Assembly: GCA_023395465.1 (NCBI GenBank)
Contig: JAEWZE010000179.1
Span: 1-21,477, forward strand
Direction of reading: 5' to 3'
DNA: 21,477 nt
From: Pseudomonadota bacterium
GTDB taxonomy: Bacteria; Pseudomonadota; Gammaproteobacteria; Xanthomonadales; Xanthomonadaceae
The translations under genes and the position numbers were made by a program. Of this stretch, positions 15,513-21,477 are shown in pieces; the stretch's first letter is position 1; every line of letters starts with the position of its first letter. Under the pieces are notes generated by a model. That model ran no database searches, had not been told where the DNA came from, and worked only from the letters and a program-made list of their open reading frames with translations.

Positions 15513-15541
15513 ATGATAGGCAACGACTATTGATATGGGAA
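15513..15541 (-). promoter_or_regulatory. Putative ahpC promoter
   Basis: On the minus strand TTCCCA (15541-15536, 4/6 to TTGACA) is followed by 17 bases and TATCAT (15518-15513, 4/6 to TATAAT). The weak -35 directly abuts the OxyR-type operator, as expected for an activator-dependent promoter. Predicted start near 15506, leader about 60 bases. Confidence 0.6.
15516..15530. promoter_or_regulatory. Additional ATAG-N7-CTAT dyad overlapping the ahpC core promoter
   Basis: ATAG (15516-15519), seven bases, CTAT (15527-15530) matches one OxyR dimer site perfectly, but it lies between and over the -35/-10 of the putative promoter, 11 bases from the upstream array. OxyR bound here would block RNA polymerase, so this may be the reduced-OxyR or autorepression site. 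Confidence 0.55.
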
Positions 15542-15578
15542 ATCGAATAATTCGATTCAAACGATAGACACAATCTAT
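15542..15578. promoter_or_regulatory. OxyR tetramer operator
   Basis: Four half-sites with exact seven-base spacing: ATCG-N7-CGAT-N7-ATAG-N7-CTAT (15542-15545, 15553-15556, 15564-15567, 15575-15578). This matches the established OxyR consensus of four ATAG/CTAT elements at 14 of 16 half-site positions. It lies immediately upstream of the putative ahpC -35 and about 40 bases from a plus-strand promoter-like element. Confidence 0.8.
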
Positions 15579-15620
15579 CATAGATCACGAGTTTGATCGC
15601 CTGAAAGGCCGAAAAGCCGC

Positions 15621-15649
15621 TTGCAAGTCTTTTTGCGGTGCAGCATATT
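15621..15649 (+). promoter_or_regulatory. Putative plus-strand promoter divergent from ahpC
   Basis: TTGCAA (15621-15626), 17-base spacer, CATATT (15644-15649); each hexamer matches 4/6 of the sigma-70 consensus. It lies in an unusually AT-rich pocket. Transcription would start near 15656, either for a small RNA or as a long leader of prmC. Confidence 0.4.
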
Positions 15650-15655
15650 TCCTTC

Positions 15656-15815
15656 ACGCACTGCAGTCTGCGGATGGCAAACGTTCGATCCGCGGGGCAG
15701 GGCAGGGCATCGGACCTGGCGCCGCAATGCGCCGGTCCGGCCGAGTTCCGTATCCGTTTCCTCCCTCCCACACGTGTACGGAATCTTTGAAGGCGGCTTC
15801 GGCCGCCTTCGCTTT
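15656..15815 (+). ncRNA. Candidate small RNA (or structured prmC leader) divergent from ahpC
   Basis: About 160 bases with no coding frame but successive stem-loops on the plus strand: a 6-bp GCGGAT/ATCCGC stem (15670-15693 region); an 11-bp stem with one bulged T at 15711-15739 (loop CGCAAT); a 7-bp stem 15746-15752/15777-15783 whose 24-base loop displays CCTCCCTCCC at 15760-15769; and a 9-bp stem with TTCG loop at 15789-15810 followed by a short T run. The C-rich loop could pair with Shine-Dalgarno sequences. Existence and boundaries are inferred from structure only. Confidence 0.35.
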
Positions 15816-15816
15816 G
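15789..15816 (+). terminator. TTCG-tetraloop hairpin, terminator-like
   Basis: Perfect 9-bp stem (15789-15797 with 15802-15810) closed by C-TTCG-G, followed on the plus strand by GCTTTG. The T run is short (three), so it is either a weak intrinsic terminator or an attenuator before prmC, which begins 50 bases later. Confidence 0.5.
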
Positions 15817-15845
15817 TGCGCGGCCCGTCCCCCAGGCGCAGCCGC

Positions 15846-15851
15846 TACGAT
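15846..15851 (+). promoter_or_regulatory. Putative -10 element (TACGAT) for prmC
   Basis: CTACGATT lies eight bases before the prmC ATG, which would place the transcript start on or beside the start codon (leaderless mRNA). The absence of any Shine-Dalgarno before prmC agrees with this. Confidence 0.4.
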
Positions 15852-15859
15852 TGACCCCG

Positions 15860-16705
15860 ATGACCGACCCGCTCCCGTGCCCGCCCACCGTCCGCCGGCT
15901 GCTCGATGCCGCCCGGATGCGGATCGATCCGGACGAGGCCGGGTGGCTGCTGGCGCACGTGCTGGAGCGCTCGCGCGGCTGGCTGTTCGCCCATGCCGAC
16001 GATCCGGTCCGCGCACCCGACGCCGCCGCCTTCGACGCGCTGCTGGCGCGCCGCGAGCGCGGCGAGCCGGTGGCCTACCTGTGCGGCCGGCGGGGTTTCT
16101 GGAACTTCGATCTCGCGGTCACGCCCGACACTCTGATCCCGCGCCCGGACACCGAGCTGCTGGTCGAACTCGCGCTCGAGCGCCTGACGCGGCACCGCGC
16201 CCTGCATGTCGCCGACCTGGGCACCGGCAGTGGCGCGATCGCGCTGGCGCTGGCCAGCGAGCGGCCCGCTGCGCAGGTGCTGGCCACCGACGCCAGTGCC
16301 GGCGCGCTGGAGGTGGCGCGCGCCAACGCGCGCGCGCTGGCCCTGGGCAACGTCGAGTTCCGGCTCGGCGACTGGTTCGAGGCCGTGCCGGGCCGGCGTT
16401 TCGACCTGGTCGCCAGCAATCCGCCCTACATCGCCAGCGGCGACCCGCACCTGGCGCAGGGCGACCTGCGCTACGAACCGGCCGGTGCACTGGCATCGGG
16501 AGCCGACGGCCTGGATGCGATCCGCAGCATCGTCGCCGCCGCGCCCGCGCACCTGGTCCCGGGCGGCTGGCTGCTGCTCGAACACGGCTGGACCCAGGGC
16601 GAGGCGGTGCGCGGACTGCTGCAGGCGGCGGGGTTCTGCGATGTCGCCACGCACGCCGACCTCGAGCGCCGCGACCGGGTCGGCCTCGGCCGCCTGCCCG
16701 CGTAG
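15860..16705 (+). CDS. prmC: PrmC (HemK), release factor glutamine N5-methyltransferase
   Basis: 281-residue SAM-dependent methyltransferase that modifies the GGQ glutamine of peptide-chain release factors 1 and 2. The N-terminal helical domain (1-75) ends in GEPVAYLCGRRGFWNFDL. The catalytic part has TPDTLIPRPDTELLVE, the SAM loop DLGTGSGAIALALA and the substrate-glutamine motif NPPYI near 190-194, all matching PrmC rather than the L3-specific paralogue PrmB, which has a different N-terminal region. The ATG at 15860 is preferred; a TTG nine bases upstream is in frame but lies in the TACGAT element. No Shine-Dalgarno is visible. It is divergent from ahpC and followed 109 bases later by pip. 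Confidence 0.93.
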   Translation: MTDPLPCPPTVRRLLDAARMRIDPDEAGWLLAHVLERSRGWLFAHADDPVRAPDAAAFDALLARRERGEPVAYLCGRRGFWNFDLAVTPDTLIPRPDTELLVELALERLTRHRALHVADLGTGSGAIALALASERPAAQVLATDASAGALEVARANARALALGNVEFRLGDWFEAVPGRRFDLVASNPPYIASGDPHLAQGDLRYEPAGALASGADGLDAIRSIVAAAPAHLVPGGWLLLEHGWTQGEAVRGLLQAAGFCDVATHADLERRDRVGLGRLPA

Positions 16706-16781
16706 CGGTCCGCGCGCTGCCGGTGCAGCGCGACGCTGCCGCGCTTCCCGTGCGCCGGTCGCGCCACTGCTGCGCTGCCAC

Positions 16782-16787
16782 TAGACT
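16782..16787 (+). promoter_or_regulatory. Putative -10 element (TAGACT) for pip
   Basis: CTAGACTGGCG at 16781-16791 lies 27 bases before the pip ATG, giving a leader of about 20 bases that includes the Shine-Dalgarno GGAGG. The string is nearly identical to that before glnS. Confidence 0.4.
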
Positions 16788-16814
16788 GGCGCCACTGTTT
16801 TCCGGAGGCGCCGC

Positions 16815-17756
16815 ATGCGCACGCTGTACCCAGAAATCGCGCCCTACGACACGGGCAGCCTGCAGGTCGACGACCGCCACACGCTGTACTACGAACAGTG
16901 CGGCAACCCGAAGGGCAAGCCGGTGGTGCTGCTGCACGGCGGTCCCGGCGGCGGTTGCAACGGCAAGATGCGCCGTTTCCACGACCCGGCCAAGTACCGC
17001 ATCGTGCTGTTCGACCAGCGCGGTTCGGGCCGGTCCACGCCGCACGCCGACCTGGTCGACAACACCACCTGGCACCTGGTCGCCGACATCGAGGCGCTGC
17101 GCGAGCACCTGGGCATCGAGCGCTGGCAGGTGTTCGGCGGCTCCTGGGGATCGACGCTCGCGCTGGCCTATGCCCAGGCGCACTGCCTGCGCGTGACCGA
17201 ACTGGTGCTGCGCGGGATCTTCATGCTGCGCCACTGGGAGCTGCAGTGGTTCTACCAGGAGGGCGCCTCGCGCCTGTTCCCCGAGGCCTGGGAGCACTAC
17301 ATCGCCGCGATTCCGGAAGAAGAGCGCGGCGACCTGATCGGCGCCTTCCACCGCCGCCTGACGTCGGAGGACGAAGCCACCCGCCTGGCCGCCGCGCGCG
17401 CCTGGAGCGTGTGGGAAGGCGCGACCTCGTTCCTGCACGTCGACCCGGATTTCGTCAGCGGCCACGAGGACGCCGAGTTCGCGCTCGCCTTCGCCCGCAT
17501 CGAGAACCACTACTTCACCAACAAGGGTTTCTTCGAGGTCGACGACCAGCTGCTGCGCGACGCCTACCGCATCGCCGGCATCCCCGGGGTGATCGTGCAT
17601 GGCCGCTACGACGTGGTCTGTCCGGTGCAGAACGCGCTGGACCTGCACAAGGTCTGGCCGAAGGCCGAACTGGTGGTGACGCCGGCGTCGGGACATTCGG
17701 CCTTCGAGGCCGAGAACGTCGACGCCCTGGTGCGGGCCACCGACGCCTTCGCCTGA
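16815..17756 (+). CDS. pip: Proline iminopeptidase
   Basis: 313-residue alpha/beta-hydrolase of peptidase family S33 that removes N-terminal proline from peptides. The oxyanion segment HGGPGGG is at 41-47. The nucleophile elbow GGSWGS places Ser110, with Asp266 in GRYDVVCP and His294 in SGHS; these are the same residue numbers as the structurally characterised X. campestris enzyme, which is also 313 residues. No signal peptide, so cytoplasmic. The start has GGAGG six bases upstream of the ATG. The gene stands as a single unit after prmC with its own -10-like element, and converges on the next gene with only 17 bases between stops. Confidence 0.97.
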   Translation: MRTLYPEIAPYDTGSLQVDDRHTLYYEQCGNPKGKPVVLLHGGPGGGCNGKMRRFHDPAKYRIVLFDQRGSGRSTPHADLVDNTTWHLVADIEALREHLGIERWQVFGGSWGSTLALAYAQAHCLRVTELVLRGIFMLRHWELQWFYQEGASRLFPEAWEHYIAAIPEEERGDLIGAFHRRLTSEDEATRLAAARAWSVWEGATSFLHVDPDFVSGHEDAEFALAFARIENHYFTNKGFFEVDDQLLRDAYRIAGIPGVIVHGRYDVVCPVQNALDLHKVWPKAELVVTPASGHSAFEAENVDALVRATDAFA

Positions 17757-17773
17757 GCGCAGGCGGGGCTGGC

Positions 17774-18583
17774 TCAGGCTCCTGCGAAACGCGGCAGCAG
17801 GCGTTCGAACAGGCGCGCCAGGCGGTCCGCCCAGGCCTGCTGGCCACGCGCATCGGCGATCAGGTCCTGGCGGATCTCCAGCTCCACGTGCGTCAGGCCG
17901 CGCCGTTCGGCGTGGACCGGAATCGCGTAGTCGGTGGCGTCGCTGACCGCGTAGGGTTCGTTGTCGCCGACGACGAGGTCGCCTTCCTCGCGCAGCAGGT
18001 CGCGCAGCGCATGCGCCAGGCGCGCGTCGCGCTGGTACAGCACGCCGGCGTGCCAGGGCCGCCGCTGCCCGCCCATTTCCGGGGTGAAGCTGTGCATCGC
18101 GACCAGCAGCACCGGCCGCGCGTCGCGGGCACGCCGGTCCAGTTCGGCTGCGATGCGCGCGTGGTAGGGCCGGAAGATGCCGTCCACGCGCGCGCGGAGC
18201 ATGTCGTCGTCCAGCGCGGCATTGCCCGGCACGTCGGTGCCGTCGCTGCGCGCCACGATCGAGCCGGGCGCATCGAGCGGGCGGTTGCAGTCGATTACCA
18301 GGCGCGAATAGGCCTGCAGGATCGCGCAGGCGTCCAGCCGCTCGGACAGGTGCGCGGTAACGCCGGCGATGCCGATGTCCCAGCCGATGTGGCGGTCGAG
18401 TTCGCGCTGCGGCAATCCCAGTCGCGACAGCGACACGGGCACCGCCTGCCCTGCGTGGTCGGCGATCAGCAGCCAGGGCGAACCGCCGCCGGCGCGCAGC
18501 ACCTGGACCGGTGGCGGATCGCCGGCGCCCAGCAGCGTGGCGGGCGCCGCGGCGTCAGCGGCGCGGCGAGCCGTCGGGTTCAT
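17774..18583 (-). CDS. N-formylglutamate amidohydrolase family protein
   Basis: 269-residue member of the N-formylglutamate amidohydrolase (FGase) family, zinc-dependent hydrolases related to HutG-type deformylases. Family motifs are visible: LLIADHAGQAVP near 38-49, HIGWDIGIAGV near 65-75, SRLVIDCNRPLDAPGS near 93-108, and VAMHSFTP near 160-167. The substrate is not certain: no hut genes are nearby, so a histidine-degradation role is not supported here. The ATG at 18583 overlaps the 3' end of the NUDIX gene by 29 bases; the long Ala/Pro-rich N-terminus leaves room for an internal start (a GTG near residue 28). Last gene of the exonuclease-NUDIX-FGase overlap cluster. Confidence 0.88.
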   Translation of the reverse strand: MNPTARRAADAAAPATLLGAGDPPPVQVLRAGGGSPWLLIADHAGQAVPVSLSRLGLPQRELDRHIGWDIGIAGVTAHLSERLDACAILQAYSRLVIDCNRPLDAPGSIVARSDGTDVPGNAALDDDMLRARVDGIFRPYHARIAAELDRRARDARPVLLVAMHSFTPEMGGQRRPWHAGVLYQRDARLAHALRDLLREEGDLVVGDNEPYAVSDATDYAIPVHAERRGLTHVELEIRQDLIADARGQQAWADRLARLFERLLPRFAGA

Positions 18584-19109
18584 GGTCGATCATCCACAGC
18601 CCGGCCCAGAGCTTGAGGTCGAGCTCGTAGCCTTCGGCATGCTTGCGCATCAGCCAGGCCGGCGCCCGCGCGCGCGGCACCGCGTGCACGATGATGTCCT
18701 CGTCGTCCACGCCACCGCCTTCGCCGACCCTGCGCAGGTCCAGCGCGCGGGCGAAGGCGATGCGCTCGTTGCTCATGCCCGATGAGGTCGGGCCGACCAG
18801 CAGCACGTCCACGCGCCCGGCCTCCCAGCCGGTTTCCTCGATCAGTTCGCGTCGCGCCGCCGATTCGAGCGTGTCTTCGCTGTGGTCGTCGCCGACCAGG
18901 CCGGCCGGCATCTCGATCGTGCGCGCGCCCAGCGGCACGCGGTACTGGTCGACGAACAGCACCTCGTCGTCGGGCGTCACCGCGATCACCAGCACCGCCA
19001 GGCCGTCGCGGCCGTGTGTGCGCTCGCACGATTCCCAGTGGCCGCGGCGGACCAGCCGCAGCCACTGTCCCTGGTAGAGCAGTTCGGCATCCTGCGCGGG
19101 CTTGTTCAT
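18555..19109 (-). CDS. NUDIX hydrolase, ADP-ribose/ADP-sugar pyrophosphatase-like
   Basis: 184-residue NUDIX protein likely cleaving a nucleoside diphosphate linked to another moiety, such as ADP-ribose. The central motif is at 73-95: Gly73, then RELIEETGW at 87-95 with the metal-binding Glu91/Glu92. The canonical early Glu of the box (GX5E) is Asp79 here, a conservative change. PAGLVG before the box and GPTSSGMSNE after it are typical of the ADP-sugar pyrophosphatase-like group; substrate is inference. The ATG overlaps the exonuclease stop as ATGA, so it is translationally coupled, and its own 3' end overlaps the FGase-like gene by 29 bases. Confidence 0.9.
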   Translation of the reverse strand: MNKPAQDAELLYQGQWLRLVRRGHWESCERTHGRDGLAVLVIAVTPDDEVLFVDQYRVPLGARTIEMPAGLVGDDHSEDTLESAARRELIEETGWEAGRVDVLLVGPTSSGMSNERIAFARALDLRRVGEGGGVDDEDIIVHAVPRARAPAWLMRKHAEGYELDLKLWAGLWMIDHEPDGSPRR

Positions 19110-20059
19110 GCCGGCATGGTACCCGCGGCGAATGCCGGGTCCGCGTCGACCTGCGGCGGCACGTAGTCCAGCCCCGCGGCGGCATGCAGCCGGCGGCGGG
19201 TGAGCGGGCCGAACCGCAGCTGTTCGCACAGGCGCGCAACCGCGTCGCCGTCGGCGGCCGCACGGGCGAATGCCGGGGCCGACTCGCCCAGCGGCGCGTC
19301 GCAGGCGATGGTGGTCAGGCGGCGGCACAGCAGCGCCTGCTCGCGGTGCAGGTGCAGGCGGGCGGCCGCCTGCGCCGCGCCGCGGAAGCGCAGGAAGCGG
19401 ACCTCGTCGATCCGTCCCAGCAGCGCATCGAGCGTGCCGAAGTGCGCCAGCAGCACGGCCGCGGTCTTCGCGCCGATGCCCGGCACCCCGGGGATGTTGT
19501 CGATCGCATCGCCGCACAGCGCGAGGTAGTCGGCGATCTGCCGCGCTTCCACGCCGTGGCGCGCCTTCACCCCGGCTGCGCTCCAGCGCTGGCCGCGGGC
19601 GAAGTCCCACTGCTCGTCCTCGCCGTCGAGCAGCTGCGACAGGTCCTTGTCGGCCGAGACGATCAGGCCGCGATGGCCCAGCCCGCGCGCGCCCAGCAGG
19701 GCACTACCGATCAGGTCGTCGGCCTCGTACTCGCCGTGCGCCAGCACGTTCAGGCCGAGCGCGGCGGCCAGCGCCTTGCAGTGCCCGAACTGGTGGCGCA
19801 GTTCTTCCGGCGCCGGCGGGCGGTTGGCCTTGTAGGCCGGATACAGCGCGTTGCGGAAGCAGCTGTCCAGCGCCTCGTCGAAGGCCACGGCGATGTGGCG
19901 CGGGCGCTCGCGCTCCAGCAGTTCGAGCAGGAAGCGCGCGAACCCGTGGACGGCATTGCTGGGCCAGCCGTCGGCGTCGCGGAACTGGTCGGGCATCGAA
20001 TGCCAGGCCCGGAACACGTACAGGCTGGCATCGACGAGGTAGAGGGTGGGGCGGTTCAT
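19106..20059 (-). CDS. 5'-3' exonuclease / flap endonuclease (Xni- or PolA-N-domain-like)
   Basis: 317-residue stand-alone version of the 5' nuclease domain of DNA polymerase I. Metal ligands and motifs are present in order: Asp10 (YLVDAS), Asp61 (AFDE), YKANRP at 76-81, GEYEADDLIG at 109-118, SADKDLSQLL at 135-144, and the helix-hairpin-helix GDAIDNIPGVPGIGAKTA at 183-200 with Asp184 and Asp187. All active-site acids expected for flap cleavage are there, unlike E. coli ExoIX (Xni), which lacks some and is shorter (about 250). Probable role in repair or Okazaki fragment processing as a backup to PolA. A TACAAT element ends six bases before the ATG and there is no Shine-Dalgarno, suggesting a leaderless transcript. 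First gene of an overlapping three-gene unit. Confidence 0.92.
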   Translation of the reverse strand: MNRPTLYLVDASLYVFRAWHSMPDQFRDADGWPSNAVHGFARFLLELLERERPRHIAVAFDEALDSCFRNALYPAYKANRPPAPEELRHQFGHCKALAAALGLNVLAHGEYEADDLIGSALLGARGLGHRGLIVSADKDLSQLLDGEDEQWDFARGQRWSAAGVKARHGVEARQIADYLALCGDAIDNIPGVPGIGAKTAAVLLAHFGTLDALLGRIDEVRFLRFRGAAQAAARLHLHREQALLCRRLTTIACDAPLGESAPAFARAAADGDAVARLCEQLRFGPLTRRRLHAAAGLDYVPPQVDADPAFAAGTMPA

Positions 20060-20065
20060 GCGCCC

Positions 20066-20071
20066 ATTGTA
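20066..20071 (-). promoter_or_regulatory. Putative -10 element (TACAAT) giving a leaderless exonuclease mRNA
   Basis: Minus-strand CTACAAT ends six bases before the ATG at 20059, so transcription would begin at about the start codon. It sits in the 41-base gap after the nitroreductase gene. Confidence 0.45.
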
Positions 20072-20100
20072 GGAGCGGGCCTGCGCCGCGGGCGGGCGGC

Positions 20101-20694
20101 CTACAGGACCAGGTCGCTGAGCAGCGCCTGCGGATCGGGGCGGTTGCGCTCGGGCGCTTCCAGCGTGGGCGTGCCGATATGGATGAATCCGGCGACGCGC
20201 TCGTGCGGGCCGAGCCCCATCAGGCGCCGCGCTTCGGCATCGTGGGCCGGCCAGCCGGTCAGCCAGCAGGCGCCGAACCCCAGCGATTGCGCCGCCTGCA
20301 GCAGGGCGAAGCAGACGCTGCCGGCGCTGAGCAGGCGCTCCTGCTCGGGAATCTGCTGGTCTTCCGGGTCCAGCACCGCCACCACGACGATCACCAGCGG
20401 CGCATGGCTGAACCGCTGCCGGTCCTTGTCCAGCACCGCCGCCGGCGCCTCCGGGTCGCGCCGCTGCGCAAGTTCGGCGAGCGCGTCGCCCAGCCGCGTC
20501 CGCGCAAGGCCGGCGATGCGCACGAAGCGGAACGGCACGCGCTTGCCATGGTCGGGCACCCGCACCGCCGAACGCAGCATGCGCAGCACGGTGGCCTCGT
20601 CCGGCCCGGGTTCGCCGAGCTGGCGGGCGGGGACGGACCGGCGCTGGTCGAGCGGGATCTGGCCGGTATCGGAGCTATTTGCGGATGCAGTCAC
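20101..20694 (-). CDS. Nitroreductase family protein, YdjA-like
   Basis: 197-residue FMN-binding nitroreductase-fold protein most like the minimal E. coli YdjA. Recognisable segments: PLDQRRSVPARQLGEPGPDEATVLRML (the RRS FMN phosphate-binding motif), the VPDHGK segment in place of YdjA's APDHKS, HAPLVIVVVA, the helix SAGSVCFALLQAAQSLGFGACWLTG, and the C-terminal VAGFIHIGTPT (FMN-binding GxxxxG-like end). It probably reduces a nitro or quinone compound with NAD(P)H; substrate unknown. The start is GTG at 20694, the only start upstream of the conserved RRS motif; no strong Shine-Dalgarno precedes it. It is divergent from the DUF1631 gene with a 64-base, relatively AT-rich gap. Confidence 0.9.
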   Translation of the reverse strand: MTASANSSDTGQIPLDQRRSVPARQLGEPGPDEATVLRMLRSAVRVPDHGKRVPFRFVRIAGLARTRLGDALAELAQRRDPEAPAAVLDKDRQRFSHAPLVIVVVAVLDPEDQQIPEQERLLSAGSVCFALLQAAQSLGFGACWLTGWPAHDAEARRLMGLGPHERVAGFIHIGTPTLEAPERNRPDPQALLSDLVL

Positions 20695-20758
20695 AGACTG
20701 TTGACCGTGAAAACTGAATGATGTGATGGCGATTCAACCTTGCGCATTGTCCCCCAAC

Positions 20759-21477
20759 ATGATGCACCGTTCCGTTCCGACAGGTCAGCCAGCCGGCCGG
20801 GCAGGTCCGGCGCGCGCCCCTGCCCAGGTGCTGGAGGCGCTCAAGCACGATGCCATGACCGAGCTCGGCGGAGTCCTGTCCGGATTCTGGAGCGCGATCG
20901 AGGAACAGGTGCGGCTGGCCTCGCTGGCCGGGCACGACTACGTCGCCGCGCAGGAAGACCGCGTTGCGGTGATGGCGCTGAGCCATCGCGCGCTGGAGCT
21001 GGCGACCCGCTTCCGCGAATCGATCGAGAAGGAATTCGCGCGCTGGCAGGATCCGGACGATTCGCCGCAGCGCGAGCGTTCGCTGACGCTGATGTCGGAA
21101 TCGGAGCTGGAGATCCATCTGGCCGGGCAGCAGATCGTCGAGCTGCTCGACCACCAGTTCCTGCATCCGCTGGCGCAGCTCGACGAGCGCCTGCGCCAGC
21201 TGTCCGAAGCGCTGGGCATCGACCGCCGCCGCTCCAACCCGCTGCGTCCGGAAGTGGCGGTGACCGCGTTCGTGGCGCTGTTCGAACCCGACGACCTCAC
21301 CACCGGGCTGCGCTCGATGGTGTTCCAGCAGTTGGACAAGCGCCTGCCCAAGGTGCTGGGCGAGCTGTACGACAAGGCCAGCGCGACCCTGGACGCGGCG
21401 GCGTTCAGCGCGGCCGCACAGGTCCGCAGCGCCCCGGTCCGGCCCGCGCCGCGTCCGGCGCCGAGACAGGCCGGGCC
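20759..21477 (+). CDS. DUF1631 family protein (3' end beyond the window)
   Basis: Open frame from ATG 20759 (a second ATG follows at once at 20762) to the last base, 239 codons visible without a stop. The text is alpha-helical and acidic: EALKHDAMTELGGVLSGFWSAIEEQ, LMSESELEIHLAGQQIVELL, and RRRSNPLRPEVAVTAFVALF followed by GLRSMVFQQLDKRLPKVLGELYDKAS. This ordering (ESELE..., then NPL.PE.....F, then KVLGELYD) is characteristic of the DUF1631 proteins, which are long (600+ residues), of unknown function and sometimes mislabelled thymidine phosphorylase. The visible part ends in a Pro/Ala/Arg-rich linker. No Shine-Dalgarno is clear; CATTGT ends eight bases before the ATG and could be a -10 of the leaderless type. 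Confidence 0.85.
   Translation, partial: MMHRSVPTGQPAGRAGPARAPAQVLEALKHDAMTELGGVLSGFWSAIEEQVRLASLAGHDYVAAQEDRVAVMALSHRALELATRFRESIEKEFARWQDPDDSPQRERSLTLMSESELEIHLAGQQIVELLDHQFLHPLAQLDERLRQLSEALGIDRRRSNPLRPEVAVTAFVALFEPDDLTTGLRSMVFQQLDKRLPKVLGELYDKASATLDAAAFSAAAQVRSAPVRPAPRPAPRQAG

Noticed and set aside
12787..15516. A 909-codon plus-strand frame across ahpC/ahpF
   Set aside because: Shadow of two highly conserved minus-strand genes; it also runs through the non-coding inverted repeat, showing it is open only because of base composition.
15860..16705. Assignment of the methyltransferase as PrmB (ribosomal protein L3 specific)
   Set aside because: The N-terminal region and the GEPVAYLCGRRGFW and NPPYI contexts match PrmC/HemK better.
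17774..18583. HutG function in histidine degradation
   Set aside because: The family fits, but no hutH, hutU, hutI or hutF is nearby, so I name only the family.

Overview
This GC-rich window (roughly 70% G+C by eye) is an ordinary chromosomal segment of a gammaproteobacterium, most likely a member of the Xanthomonadaceae (Xanthomonas/Lysobacter/Luteimonas type). The main pointers are the ahpC-ahpF-oxyR gene order described in Xanthomonas, a 313-residue proline iminopeptidase whose catalytic residues fall at the Ser110/Asp266/His294 positions of the X. campestris enzyme, and an aerobic ubiquinone pathway gene pair. I see no tRNA, rRNA, CRISPR array, insertion sequence or prophage. Gene density is high and many neighbours overlap by a few bases.

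Layout. (1) 1-2351, plus strand: two flavin monooxygenases of ubiquinone synthesis, ubiH (5' end cut by the window edge) and a ubiI/visC-like gene, joined by an ATGA overlap. (2) 2370-8125, minus strand: glnS followed by a cysteine-rich lipoprotein, a nucleoside/guanine-type deaminase and rlmM, tightly packed as a probable operon; then a secreted EF-hand protein and a DUF808 (YedI-like) membrane protein. (3) 8271-11253, plus strand: a 7TM-GAF-like-GGDEF diguanylate cyclase with an unusual start region, then msrA. (4) 11574-15444, minus strand: the peroxide defence block ahpC, ahpF, oxyR, closed by an intrinsic terminator, followed by rnk. (5) 15860-17756, plus strand: prmC and pip. (6) 17774-20694, minus strand: a nitroreductase (YdjA-like), then an overlapping set of 5'-3' exonuclease, NUDIX hydrolase and N-formylglutamate amidohydrolase-like gene. 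(7) 20759 to the window end, plus strand: the 5' part of a DUF1631 gene.

The most informative non-coding stretch is 15445-15859, between divergent ahpC and prmC. It carries an OxyR-type operator of four half-sites with seven-base spacing abutting a plausible ahpC -35, a structured ahpC leader with three tandem 8-bp repeats, and on the opposite strand a run of hairpins that looks like a small RNA: a promoter-like element, a loop displaying CCTCCCTCCC (complementary to Shine-Dalgarno sequences) and a 9-bp TTCG-loop hairpin. This divergent RNA is my best candidate for something undescribed; it is an inference from structure only. A second is the 93-bp imperfect inverted repeat between ahpC and ahpF, well placed to set the ratio of the peroxidase to its reductase. 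Third is the start of the diguanylate cyclase: a well-initiated 30-codon arginine-rich ORF ends in a CTGA that may double as a CTG start.

Functionally the window links redox and repair tasks: AhpC/AhpF/OxyR (peroxide), MsrA (oxidised methionine), and ubiquinone synthesis, alongside translation genes (GlnRS, RlmM, PrmC).
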